This document shows positions 16,434 through 23,752 of a stretch of DNA of 35,545 nt, one piece after another. Under the pieces are notes generated by a model. That model was not told the origin of the DNA, did not search any database, and saw nothing but the letters and a program-made list of their open reading frames with translations. The position numbers and the translations under genes were made by a program. The stretch spans positions 1 to 35,545 of the forward strand of contig NZ_CADCSU010000090.1 in NCBI RefSeq assembly GCF_902804475.1. The letters are read 5' to 3'. Origin of the DNA: Flavobacterium bizetiae. GTDB lineage: Bacteria > Bacteroidota > Bacteroidia > Flavobacteriales > Flavobacteriaceae. Numbering within the stretch: the first letter of the stretch is position 1; every line of letters begins with the position of its first letter.

Positions 16434-18551
16434 ATGTTTAAAAACGTTAAAACAATTGTTGTTTTACTTTTGTTGAGCTCTATCGGTGTGAATGCACAGA
16501 GTAAAGTTCCGGTTTATCTAGATGATAAAAAGCCAATTAATGAGCGAGTAGAAGATGCTCTAAAAAGAATGACAACTGCAGAAAAAATTGCCATGATTCA
16601 TGCGCAGTCAAAATTCAGTTCGCCAGGTGTACCACGTTTAGGAATTCCGGAAAACTGGATGACTGACGGACCACACGGAATTCGTACCGAAGTAAAATGG
16701 GACGAATGGGATCAGGCAGGCTGGACAAACGATTCTTGTATTGCATTTCCGGCTCTTACCGCACTTTCTGCAACCTGGAACAAAGAGTTATCTTCTTTAT
16801 ATGGTAAATCGATAGGAGAAGAAGCACGTTACCGTAATAAAAATGTATTGTTAGGACCTGGGGTGAATATCTACAGAACGCCATTAAACGGTCGTAACTT
16901 CGAATATATGGGAGAAGATCCTTTTCTTGCTGCAAAAATGGTAGTTCCTTATATTAAAGGGGTACAAGCTAACGGAGTTGCTGCCTGTGTAAAACACTTC
17001 GCTTTAAATAATCAGGAAACAAAACGTAACTCAGTAAATGTTGTAGTTGATGATCGTGCTTTGTACGAAATCTATTTACCGGCATTTAAAGCTGCAGTTC
17101 AGGAAGGTGATGCCTGGGCCATTATGGGATCTTATAATAAATACAAAGGACAGCAATGTTGTCATAACGAATTTTTATTGAATGATATTCTTCGTGGAGA
17201 ATGGGGTTTCAAAGGAGTTGTAGTTTCAGATTGGGGTGGAGTTAACGATACGAAACAATCTATTTTTAATGGTCTTGATATGGAGTTCGGTTCTTGGACT
17301 AACGGACTTTCATGGGGAACCAGTAACGCATACGACAACTATTTCTTAGCAAAACCATATTCTGAAATGATCAGAAAAGGTGAAGTTGGAACTAAAGAAT
17401 TAGACGAAAAAGTACGTCGTATTTTACGTTTATCTTTCCTTACTACAATGGATAGAAACCGTCCGTTTGGATCTTTTGGAACACAAGAGCACGCAGATGC
17501 AGGTCGTAAAATTGCCGAAGAAGGAATTGTATTGCTTCAAAACAACAATAATATTTTACCAATCAACCTTTCTAAAACAAAGAAAATTGTTGTTATTGGT
17601 GAAAACGCTATCAAAATGATGACTGTAGGTGGAGGAAGTTCTTCGCTTAAAGCAAGATACGAAATTACACCTCTTGAAGGATTAAAGAAAAGAATTGGAA
17701 ACCAGGCTGAAATCGTTTATGCTCGTGGTTATGTTGGAGATCCTAAAAGCGAATACAATGGAGTAGTAGCAAAAGTAAGTTTAGAAGACAAACGTTCTCC
17801 TGCAGAATTAAGTGCAGAGGCTTTGAAAGTTGCTAAAGATGCTGATATCGTTCTTTTTATCGGAGGTTTGAACAAAAGTGATAACCAGGATGCAGAAGGA
17901 CACGATCGTAAAGAATTAAATTTACCATACGGTCAGGATAAATTGCTTGCTGATTTGGCTAAAGTAAACAAAAATATAGTTTTTGTAAACATTTCAGGAA
18001 ATGCTGTGGCAATGCCGTGGGTAAAAGAAGTTCCGGGAATTGTACAAGGATGGTTTTTAGGTACAGAAGCTGGAAATGCTTTAGCAAATGTTTTAGTTGG
18101 AGATGTTAACCCTTCTGGTAAATTATCTTTTACTTTCCCTGTAAAATTAGCTGATAACGGCGCTCACGCTTTAGGAGAATTTCCTGGTGGAGACGAAGTA
18201 AAATATAACGAAAGCATTTTTGTAGGTTACCGTTGGGCTGACAAACAAAAAGTGAAACCATTATTCTCTTTTGGACATGGTTTAAGCTACACGACTTTTG
18301 CATACGGAAAAGTAACAGCAGACAAAAAACAAATGTCAAGCAGCGATAAAATTACATTCTCTGTGAATGTAAAAAACACAGGATCAAGAGAAGGTTCTGA
18401 GGTTGTTCAGCTTTATATCAGTGATTTAAAATCTTCTTTACCACGTCCGATTAAAGAATTAAAAGGATTTGAGAAAATTTCACTAAAAGCGGGAGAAGAA
18501 AAAACAGTAACTTTTACAGTAGATAAAACAGCTTTAAGCTTTTTTGATTAA
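16434..18551 (+). CDS. Glycoside hydrolase family 3 beta-glycosidase, truncated by an in-frame stop
   Basis: Exported glycosidase with signal peptide MFKNVKTIVVLLLLSSIGVNAQ, probably periplasmic. It has the full GH3 order: a TIM-barrel domain (about 30-340) with nucleophile Asp266 in GVVVSDWGGVND and VKHFALNNQETKR for substrate binding; an alpha/beta sandwich (about 360-570) with IGGLNKSDNQDAEGHDR; and a fibronectin III-like domain (from about 610) with YTTFAYGKV and ELKGFEKISLKAGE. Substrate specificity (beta-glucoside or xyloside) is not resolved. Translation stops at TAA 18549-18551 after ALSFFD. The same frame continues for 32 codons as KKHDWVAEPGAFEAIVGASS and on to a second TAA at 18648-18650, which is the usual GH3 C-terminus. 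The enzyme is therefore 705 aa instead of an expected 738, lacking the last strands of the Fn3-like domain. Confidence 0.93.
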   Translation: MFKNVKTIVVLLLLSSIGVNAQSKVPVYLDDKKPINERVEDALKRMTTAEKIAMIHAQSKFSSPGVPRLGIPENWMTDGPHGIRTEVKWDEWDQAGWTNDSCIAFPALTALSATWNKELSSLYGKSIGEEARYRNKNVLLGPGVNIYRTPLNGRNFEYMGEDPFLAAKMVVPYIKGVQANGVAACVKHFALNNQETKRNSVNVVVDDRALYEIYLPAFKAAVQEGDAWAIMGSYNKYKGQQCCHNEFLLNDILRGEWGFKGVVVSDWGGVNDTKQSIFNGLDMEFGSWTNGLSWGTSNAYDNYFLAKPYSEMIRKGEVGTKELDEKVRRILRLSFLTTMDRNRPFGSFGTQEHADAGRKIAEEGIVLLQNNNNILPINLSKTKKIVVIGENAIKMMTVGGGSSSLKARYEITPLEGLKKRIGNQAEIVYARGYVGDPKSEYNGVVAKVSLEDKRSPAELSAEALKVAKDADIVLFIGGLNKSDNQDAEGHDRKELNLPYGQDKLLADLAKVNKNIVFVNISGNAVAMPWVKEVPGIVQGWFLGTEAGNALANVLVGDVNPSGKLSFTFPVKLADNGAHALGEFPGGDEVKYNESIFVGYRWADKQKVKPLFSFGHGLSYTTFAYGKVTADKKQMSSSDKITFSVNVKNTGSREGSEVVQLYISDLKSSLPRPIKELKGFEKISLKAGEEKTVTFTVDKTALSFFD

Positions 18552-18650
18552 AAAAAACACGACTGGGTTGCTGAACCTGGAGCTTTTGAAGCAATCGTTG
18601 GAGCCTCTTCTACAGATATAAAATCTAAAGTGGGATTCTCACTTCAATAA
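18552..18650 (+). pseudogene. Detached C-terminal tail of the GH3 enzyme
   Basis: Thirty-two sense codons in frame with the GH3 gene and ending in TAA. They encode the conserved end of the Fn3-like domain (HDWVAEPGAFEAIVGASS, then a strand ending FSLQ). The intact tail implies a recent nonsense change (for example GAA to TAA), a sequencing error, or stop-codon readthrough. Confidence 0.85.
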
Positions 18651-18678
18651 TTTCATTATTTCTAAATTGGTTGGTTGT

Positions 18679-18717
18679 AAAGCTGCAATTGTAAAAAAAT
18701 GCAGCTTTACTTTTTTT
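18679..18717 (+). terminator. Intrinsic terminator of the GH3 gene
   Basis: The perfect 9-bp stem AAAGCTGCA/TGCAGCTTT is followed by AC and a T-run. It lies 29 nt after the ancestral stop at 18650, consistent with that stop being the original gene end. Confidence 0.85.
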
Positions 18718-18993
18718 AATACTATTTTCTACTATTAAGATATTGAGGGAATTAATTGACTTCTGTAAGTTTAAAAACCTTTTTTAAACGTTACAATATT
18801 ATTTCAAAGCTTTATTTTCTTAATATCTTAAATGGTTCAAAAAAATATTGCTTAAAATTTTATCAGGAATAGATAGCTAGATAATACTGGTTTTGCGTTA
18901 AAATTTTGCTCAGAAATTTTCGATTAATTAAAAAGTCTTATTTTAGCGACCACCAAAAAAAAACTAACCTTTTAACTACCAAAAGATATTTTT
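18718..18993. other. AT-rich gap before the acyltransferase gene
   Basis: No gene is seen. It contains a small AT hairpin at about 18769-18789 (GTTTAAAAA/TTTTTTAAAC) and presumably the acyltransferase promoter. No exact TAnnTTTG was found. Confidence 0.5.
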
Positions 18994-20127
18994 ATGAGTT
19001 CATCTTCTATTGATATTAAACCTAAAAAACATTATGAAATTTTAGACGGCTTACGAGGAGTTGCCGCTATTTTAGTTGTTATTTTTCACATTTTAGAAGC
19101 CCATAACGGAGGAAGCCGTTTTGCACAAATTATTAACCACGGTTATCTGGCGGTGGATTTCTTCTTTTTATTATCAGGATTTGTTGTAGCGTACGCCTAT
19201 GATGATCGCTGGACAAAAATGTCGCAATGGGAGTTTTACAAACGACGTTTAATTCGCTTGCAGCCCATGGTTATTATGGGAATGATCATTGGAGCCATTT
19301 TTTATTATTTTCAGGCATCAAATCTTTTTCCGATGATTGCAGGAATGGAAGTTTGGAAAGTGATTGTAACGATGGTAATTGGGTTTACGTTGCTTCCAAT
19401 TCCGCCATCATTAGAAATTAGGGGCTGGGGAGAAATGCATCCGCTTAACGGGCCTGCATGGTCATTATTTTTTGAATATATTGCCAATATTTTATACGCT
19501 TTAGTATTTCGTAAATTCTCGAACAAAGTTTTAGGAATCTTTGTTTTTATATTTGCAGCAATGTTGGTTAACTATACTGTTTTCGGACCCAATGGCGATG
19601 TTATAGGTGGTTGGTCTTTAAACCTGCAACAAATGAATGTTGGTTTTACCCGTTTATTATATCCATTTTTTGCGGGAGTTTTGCTTTCACGTTTAGGTAA
19701 ATTAATTCACCTGAAAGGCGCTTTCTGGATTTGCAGTATTCTAATTGTAATGATCTTTTCGATTCCAAGAATAGGAGACGAAAATACTTTATGGATGAAC
19801 GGTTTATACGAGTCATTTGCTATTATCCTTTTATTTCCTTTAATTGTTGCCATTGGAGCAGGAGGAGAGATAAAAAATGCGCTTTCTATTAAAATTTGTA
19901 AAGCTCTGGGAGATATATCATATCCAATTTATATCATTCATTACCCGCTAATTTACTGGTATACCGCTTGGGTAATTGATAATAAAGTTGCTATAAAAGA
20001 CGGTTATATGATCGGAATCGGAGTTTTGGTTTCAAGTATTGTAATTGCTATTTTATGTTTGAAATTCTATGATGAACCAGTACGTAACTGGCTTCAGAAT
20101 AAATTTCAAAAAAGAAGAGTATCTTAG
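18994..20127 (+). CDS. Acyltransferase 3 family membrane protein (OafA/NolL-like)
   Basis: A polytopic inner-membrane O-acyltransferase of 377 aa with about ten helices. The family start motif is clear, EILDGLRGVAAILVVIFH, with the conserved Arg21 and the putative catalytic His32. It is followed by GYLAVDFFFLLSGFVVAYAY and WEFYKRRLIRLQPM, both typical. Family members transfer acetyl or other acyl groups from the cytoplasm to extracytoplasmic sugars such as lipopolysaccharide, peptidoglycan or exopolysaccharide. The acceptor cannot be predicted, and no polysaccharide cluster is adjacent. It is preceded by the GH3 terminator and followed by hairpin repeats, so it is likely monocistronic. Confidence 0.9.
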   Translation: MSSSSIDIKPKKHYEILDGLRGVAAILVVIFHILEAHNGGSRFAQIINHGYLAVDFFFLLSGFVVAYAYDDRWTKMSQWEFYKRRLIRLQPMVIMGMIIGAIFYYFQASNLFPMIAGMEVWKVIVTMVIGFTLLPIPPSLEIRGWGEMHPLNGPAWSLFFEYIANILYALVFRKFSNKVLGIFVFIFAAMLVNYTVFGPNGDVIGGWSLNLQQMNVGFTRLLYPFFAGVLLSRLGKLIHLKGAFWICSILIVMIFSIPRIGDENTLWMNGLYESFAIILLFPLIVAIGAGGEIKNALSIKICKALGDISYPIYIIHYPLIYWYTAWVIDNKVAIKDGYMIGIGVLVSSIVIAILCLKFYDEPVRNWLQNKFQKRRVS

Positions 20128-20141
20128 AGAAGGTGCAAAGG

Positions 20142-20201
20142 TTCAGAGTAACAAAGGTTCAAAGAAAAACCTCTGTCCCCTTGAACCTTTGTTACTCTGA
20201 A
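20142..20201. repeat. Perfect 21-bp inverted repeat of the GCAAAGGTTC family
   Basis: The arms 20142-20162 and 20181-20201 are exact inverted copies (TTCAGAGTAACAAAGGTTCA plus one base). Related but diverged arms surround the next hairpin, at about 20310-20332 and 20455-20478. Together with two terminator-like hairpins this fills the 359-bp gap between the acyltransferase and the OYE genes. Confidence 0.85.
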
Positions 20202-20252
20202 TCGATATAAAAATCTTGAATTTCTTAATTTTGTTAGTTATAGATATTCAAA

Positions 20253-20292
20253 AAAGGGGTGAAATTTCATGTTTTCATCCCTTTGTTTTTTT
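20253..20292 (+). terminator. Terminator-like hairpin, first AAAGGGRTGAAA copy
   Basis: The stem AAAGGGGTGAAA/TTTCATCCCTTT is followed by G and a T-run. It can end transcription from the acyltransferase gene. Confidence 0.7.
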
Positions 20293-20381
20293 TTAAGGGA
20301 CATAGGTTTAAAGTTGCAAAGGTTCAAAGAGAAATAATATCATTTCAATCTTTGTGTCTTTTCAATCAAAATGTTAGGTAT

Positions 20382-20419
20382 AAAAAAAGGGATGAAACAT
20401 TTTGTGTTTCATCCCTTTT
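20382..20419 (-). terminator. Terminator-like hairpin, second AAAGGGATGAAA copy, for the OYE operon
   Basis: A perfect 15-bp stem (20385-20399 and 20405-20419). On the minus strand it is followed by a T-run and lies about 68 nt after the OYE stop. It shares its stem sequence with the hairpin at 20253-20284. Confidence 0.7.
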
Positions 20420-20486
20420 ATATTTAGTTCAATCAGGAAAGTTTTGTCGCTCTGAGCCTCTGAACCTTTGTACCTTTTTTTTAAAT

Positions 20487-21593
20487 TTATTCTAAAACCA
20501 ATGCTCCTAAAGCTTCTTTACTAAAACCTTTCAATTCGTCAGTTTTACCCGCTTTGATTTTAGCCACCCAATTAGGATCAGATAAAAGAGGTCTTCCTAC
20601 AGCAACTAAATCAAAATCGCCTCTGTCGAAACGTCTGTTTAATTCTTCTAAAGAAGTTGGCTCAGAGCTTTCTCCGGCAAAAGCACCAAAGAAATCACCA
20701 GAAAGACCAACAGAACCTACTGTAATAGTGGGTGCTCCGGTTACTTTTTTAGCCCATCCTGCAAAGTTCAAATCAGATTCTTCAAATTCAGGTTCCCAAA
20801 ATCTTCGTTGCGAAGCGTGTATAATATCAACTCCTGCATCAACAAGAGGAGTAAGCCAAGCTTCTAATTCCTTTGGATTTTTAGCTAGTTTATAATTGTA
20901 ATCAGAAGGTTTGAACTGAGAAAAACGCATGATTACAGCGAAATCATTTCCTACTTGTTTTCTGATTTCTTTAATCACTTCAATCGCAAAACGATTACGT
21001 TCCGGTAACGTTTTTCCACCGTAAATATCTTCACGTAAATTCGTTTCAGCTCTAAAAAACTGGTCGATTAAATACCCGTGAGCTCCGTGAATTTCGATCG
21101 TATCAAAACCTAATCTTTTAGCATCAGCAGCAGCTTTACCAAAAGCAAGAATGGTATCTTCAATATCTTTTTCAGTCATGGTAACACCATTTCTAAAATC
21201 AGGACGGTTTAATCCGGACGGACCTTCAAAAGGAACAGGAGGTACCCATCCCGAGTGGTGATTGTCCATAATTCCCATGTGCCAAATTTGCGGTCCCATT
21301 TGTCCTCCTGCAGCATGAACTTCTTCAATCACTTTTTTCCATCCGTTTAAGGCTAAATCTCCATAAAAATGGGGTACATTAGCATCATTTGATGATGAAG
21401 GTCTGTCGATAACAGTTCCTTCAGATAATATTAAACCAACTTCGCCTTCAGCTCTTTTTTGGTAGTAAGCTGCGACTTCATCAGTTGGTACTCCGTTAGG
21501 AGAAAAAGAGCGCGTCATTGGCGCCATTACGATTCGGTTTTTAAGATTTAACGTTTTTAAGTTAAATGGCGAAAACAGGTTGTTTGTACTCAT
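20487..21593 (-). CDS. Old Yellow Enzyme-type alkene reductase (NADH:flavin oxidoreductase)
   Basis: FMN-dependent cytoplasmic reductase of 368 aa that reduces activated alkenes, quinones or nitro compounds with NAD(P)H. The TIM barrel begins with LKNRIVMAPMTRSFS, the family opening. QIWHMG, IEIHGAHGYLIDQFFRAETN and YGGKTLPERNRFAIEVIKEI form the substrate and flavin region, and IMRFSQFK is the later strand. FDLVAVGRPLLSDPNWV is the C-terminal phosphate-binding segment. The ATG at 21593 is 6 nt after the ArsR stop codon, so the two genes form a repressor-reductase operon. This resembles the logic of NemR-NemA in enterobacteria but with a different repressor family. The likely inducers are reactive electrophiles, by inference. 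Confidence 0.93.
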   Translation of the reverse strand: MSTNNLFSPFNLKTLNLKNRIVMAPMTRSFSPNGVPTDEVAAYYQKRAEGEVGLILSEGTVIDRPSSSNDANVPHFYGDLALNGWKKVIEEVHAAGGQMGPQIWHMGIMDNHHSGWVPPVPFEGPSGLNRPDFRNGVTMTEKDIEDTILAFGKAAADAKRLGFDTIEIHGAHGYLIDQFFRAETNLREDIYGGKTLPERNRFAIEVIKEIRKQVGNDFAVIMRFSQFKPSDYNYKLAKNPKELEAWLTPLVDAGVDIIHASQRRFWEPEFEESDLNFAGWAKKVTGAPTITVGSVGLSGDFFGAFAGESSEPTSLEELNRRFDRGDFDLVAVGRPLLSDPNWVAKIKAGKTDELKGFSKEALGALVLE

Positions 21594-21599
21594 AGTAAT

Positions 21600-21902
21600 T
21601 TACAAATTAGATTGAATTAAGTTACTGAGTGCTTCAAAGGCACCTTCGTTGCGTTTATAATAAGTCCATTGTCCAACACGCTTAGATTCTATAAATCCGG
21701 CACGTTGTAAAATAGAGAGGTATTCAGAAACAGTCGATTGTGTAAGACCAGCCTTGGCTTGTATTTGTCCTACACAAACTCCGTGTTCAAATCCAGCATG
21801 CTGAAGCTGATCCGGAAAGTTGATTTCAGGCTCTTTTAACCATTCCAGCATTTGCAATCTGGATTTGTTGGAGAGCGCCTTAAAAATTTCTATTGGTTCC
21901 AT
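21600..21902 (-). CDS. ArsR-family transcriptional repressor
   Basis: A small winged-helix repressor of 100 aa from the ATG at 21902 (MEPIEIFKALSNKSRLQMLE), the usual ArsR beginning. An in-frame upstream ATG at 21959 would add 19 residues, but the promoter -7 box lies between the two and excludes it. The recognition helix region is GLTQSTVSEYLSILQRAGF, and the wing ends in KRVGQWTYYKRN. There is one cysteine in HGVCVGQIQ. No CxCxxC metal site is present, so it is likely a non-metal or redox-responsive member. It is the first gene of an operon with the OYE gene, and its promoter overlaps a 7-bp inverted repeat, consistent with autorepression. Confidence 0.92.
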   Translation of the reverse strand: MEPIEIFKALSNKSRLQMLEWLKEPEINFPDQLQHAGFEHGVCVGQIQAKAGLTQSTVSEYLSILQRAGFIESKRVGQWTYYKRNEGAFEALSNLIQSNL

Positions 21903-21906
21903 GGTG

Positions 21907-21936
21907 CAAATATATCGACTTTTCCCGATATACCAA
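21907..21936 (-). promoter_or_regulatory. Promoter and operator of the ArsR-OYE operon
   Basis: On the minus strand it reads TTG (21936-21934), a 19-nt spacer, then TATATTTG (21914-21907). An inverted repeat, TATATCG-N8-CGATATA, occupies 21911-21932 and overlaps the spacer and the -7 box. Only 4 nt separate the -7 box from the start codon, so the mRNA is probably leaderless. Confidence 0.75.
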
Positions 21937-22021
21937 TTAAGGAGGTAATTATTTGGCAAAAAATTAAGATGAAGAAAAAGGAAGTTGTATTAAACAGTGG
22001 AGAATTTTAATAAAGAAAAAT

Positions 22022-22029
22022 TATATTTG
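22022..22029 (+). promoter_or_regulatory. Candidate -7 element upstream of the tlpA-like gene
   Basis: TATATTTG matches TAnnTTTG and lies 124 nt before the ATG, upstream of a long hairpin. If used, the hairpin is in the 5' leader. No well-spaced TTG was seen. Confidence 0.4.
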
Positions 22030-22040
22030 CTTGTGAAAAT

Positions 22041-22121
22041 TAATCTCGCAAAGGCGCGAAGACGCAAAGAATAAAGCTTATAAGAATTGTAACTTTGCGG
22101 CTCTGCGCCTTTGCGAGATTA
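22041..22121. repeat. Inverted repeat of the CGCAAAGGCGC family
   Basis: The arms 22041-22069 and 22093-22121 match at 26 of 29 bases, with core TCTCGCAAAGGCGC. It would form a long GC-rich hairpin just before the tlpA-like gene. Confidence 0.85.
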
Positions 22122-22153
22122 AAACAACCCCAAATAAATAACTCAATCAAACT

Positions 22154-22648
22154 ATGAAAAAAACATTACTTATTTTAGGATTCTTCTGTTGTGTAGTAAC
22201 CAGTTCAAAAGCACAGGTTGTAGGAACCGAAATTGGCGATATTGCGCCGGAAATTGATCTTCCGGATACAAAAGGAAATCTTGTAGCACTTTCTTCTTTA
22301 AGAGGAGGATTAGTTTTAGTTGACTTTTGGGCGTCATGGTGCGGACCATGTATTAAAGAACAGCCGGCATTATTAAAATTGTATACAACTTATCCTGATA
22401 AACTTTCCATTTACAGCGTTTCTATGGATACTAAAAAACCTTTGTGGCTGGCAGCAATTGCCAAAGGAAAATTGCCATGGACACAAGTAAGTGATTTGAA
22501 ATACTGGAAATCTCCGGTTGTGGGAGATTATATGCTTCAATCTGTTCCTTTGAATTTTTTAGTAGATAAAAACGGAATTATTCTGGCTAAAAATATTCAC
22601 GGAAATGCATTGAACGAAATGGTTAAAAGTTTGTTGACAGCGCAGTAA
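22154..22648 (+). CDS. TlpA-like exported thioredoxin-family protein
   Basis: A periplasmic thiol-disulfide oxidoreductase of the TlpA/ResA group, 164 aa. The signal peptide MKKTLLILGFFCCVVTSSKAQ is followed by the AhpC/TSA-like entry strand (GDIAPEIDLPDTKGN). The redox motif is in FWASWCGPCIKEQPAL, with Cys63 and Cys66. The cis-proline region is VPLNFLVDKNGIIL. The protein is a single thioredoxin domain, so it lacks the N-terminal DUF4369 domain seen in many Bacteroidetes homologues. The substrate is unknown; cytochrome maturation and general thiol reduction are both possible. It precedes the LprI-like gene by 71 nt on the same strand. Confidence 0.9.
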   Translation: MKKTLLILGFFCCVVTSSKAQVVGTEIGDIAPEIDLPDTKGNLVALSSLRGGLVLVDFWASWCGPCIKEQPALLKLYTTYPDKLSIYSVSMDTKKPLWLAAIAKGKLPWTQVSDLKYWKSPVVGDYMLQSVPLNFLVDKNGIILAKNIHGNALNEMVKSLLTAQ

Positions 22649-22719
22649 AAACTCAAACTAATTAAAACTTTGAGTATATTGCTATTTCAAAAAAGATAAT
22701 AACAATAAATGTCCAGGTC

Positions 22720-23124
22720 ATGATTCAAAAATCAGCATTCGTATTCTTTATTTTGGTTGCATTTCAGTGTAATGCACAAACAATGGAGACAGTTAATAAA
22801 GTAAAAAACGCTTACCAAACTTGTTTAAACAGCGGCAGCGGAATGAAAAATTGCTCGATCGAATATTACAATCAATCTGATAGTTTATTGAATGTTGCTT
22901 ATAAGAACTTAAAACTTAAATTAAGTTCTAAAGAACAATCACGATTAAAAAAGGAACAATTAGACTGGGTCAAAAAACGTGATTTGTATTTTGAAAAAGT
23001 ATATTCTGACACCAAAAAAGAAGGTCATTTTATAGAAGGAAGCAGTGATTTTGATATGGTAGTTTTTGACGAAAAAGCAAATTACGTTTTTACAAGAGTC
23101 AAAGAACTTATAAAAAGAATATAG
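22720..23124 (+). CDS. LprI-like (DUF1311) exported protein
   Basis: A 134-aa exported protein with signal peptide ending FQCNAQ. The mature part has the LprI/DUF1311 pattern: a cysteine near the start (YQTCLNS), a second in MKNCSIEYYNQSDSLLN, the helix VAYKNLKLKLSSKEQSRLKK, and EQLDWVKKRDLYF, which is the family's Q-x-W-x-x-x-R-D signature. Some members inhibit lysozyme and help survival against host or predator muramidases; whether this one does is unknown. It is close to the tlpA-like gene and to a small membrane-protein gene, possibly one envelope-related unit. Confidence 0.8.
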   Translation: MIQKSAFVFFILVAFQCNAQTMETVNKVKNAYQTCLNSGSGMKNCSIEYYNQSDSLLNVAYKNLKLKLSSKEQSRLKKEQLDWVKKRDLYFEKVYSDTKKEGHFIEGSSDFDMVVFDEKANYVFTRVKELIKRI

Positions 23125-23147
23125 TTGCTTTAAAATAAAAAGTTTAA

Positions 23148-23621
23148 ATGGAATCAAAACTCAGTCTGGCTGAATTTAGAACAAGATTACAAAATAATAC
23201 AGAAATTGGTTCTCTAAAAGTAAACTTAAGTCTCTTTAGAATATTTCCCAGATTTGGCGGAATAAAGCCTTTTTACGGACTATTTGATGAGAAAAGTTTT
23301 CGATTAACGATCAATTCGAGGACTTCACCAACTTATTTTATTATTAGAGGAAATTACAAGAATATAAATAACAGGCTTAACATCAATTATATCGTTGAGC
23401 CAAACAGTAAATTTCAGTTACTCTGGACCCGATTTTCTCCGGTTTTTTTTCTAATAGCGCTCAATGTTTTCTTTCTTTTTTTTGGAAGAGGACTTAGAAG
23501 AGCCACTACAATCGTGAGTTTGTTTCTGCTCATTATCATTTTCTATTCACGCTGGAAAGAGGAAAGAAAGAGAAAAAAACTTGAACGCAAGTTTATCAGG
23601 ATTTTTGAAATTAAAATTTAA
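23148..23621 (+). CDS. Hypothetical membrane protein with two C-terminal helices
   Basis: A 157-aa protein that is not recognised as any named family. Residues 1-95 look soluble and beta-rich (GSLKVNLSLFRIFPRFGG, TYFIIRGNYKN). Two adjacent hydrophobic helices follow (FSPVFFLIALNVFFLFFG and TTIVSLFLLIIIFYS), and then a highly basic tail (RWKEERKRKKLERKFIRIFE). The arrangement suggests an N-terminal domain and a basic tail on the same side of the inner membrane. It begins 23 nt after the LprI-like stop and is probably co-transcribed. Confidence 0.7.
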   Translation: MESKLSLAEFRTRLQNNTEIGSLKVNLSLFRIFPRFGGIKPFYGLFDEKSFRLTINSRTSPTYFIIRGNYKNINNRLNINYIVEPNSKFQLLWTRFSPVFFLIALNVFFLFFGRGLRRATTIVSLFLLIIIFYSRWKEERKRKKLERKFIRIFEIKI

Positions 23622-23638
23622 GTGACTTGATTGTTTTT

Positions 23639-23749
23639 AAGTTTCAAGGTTTCAAATTGCCTGGAATCTAAATGTCTCGCTTATTTATCTTTGTCAAAGT
23701 TTTAAACTTTGACAAAGATTCTGCATGAAACCTGAAACCTGAAACCATT
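23639..23749. repeat. Palindromic repeat of the GTTTCAAG / CTTTGTCAAAG family, bidirectional terminator candidate
   Basis: The central perfect 16-bp inverted repeat (23687-23702 and 23704-23719, core CTTTGTCAAAGTTT) is flanked by GTTTCAAGGTTTCAAATTGC and its inverted counterpart GAAACCTGAAACCTGAAACC. It lies between convergent genes. A partial relative (TTTCAAGTTTCAAGTTTGAAA) occurs near 34303. Confidence 0.85.
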
Positions 23750-23752
23750 CAT

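Noticed and set aside
16434..18551. Frameshift at the A-run near the GH3 stop
   Set aside because: The downstream tail is in the same frame as the gene, so a substitution to TAA explains the break and an indel does not.
20131..20480. CRISPR-like array from repeated GCAAAGGTTC words
   Set aside because: The repeats are inverted and irregularly spaced, with no constant-length spacers and no cas genes.
20259..20495. 78-aa reading frame between acyltransferase and OYE genes
   Set aside because: It runs through two terminator-like hairpins and inverted repeats, so it is not a gene.
21903..21959. Upstream ATG for the ArsR-family gene
   Set aside because: The promoter -7 box and operator lie inside this stretch, so it would not be in the mRNA. 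The family normally starts at MEPIEIFKAL.
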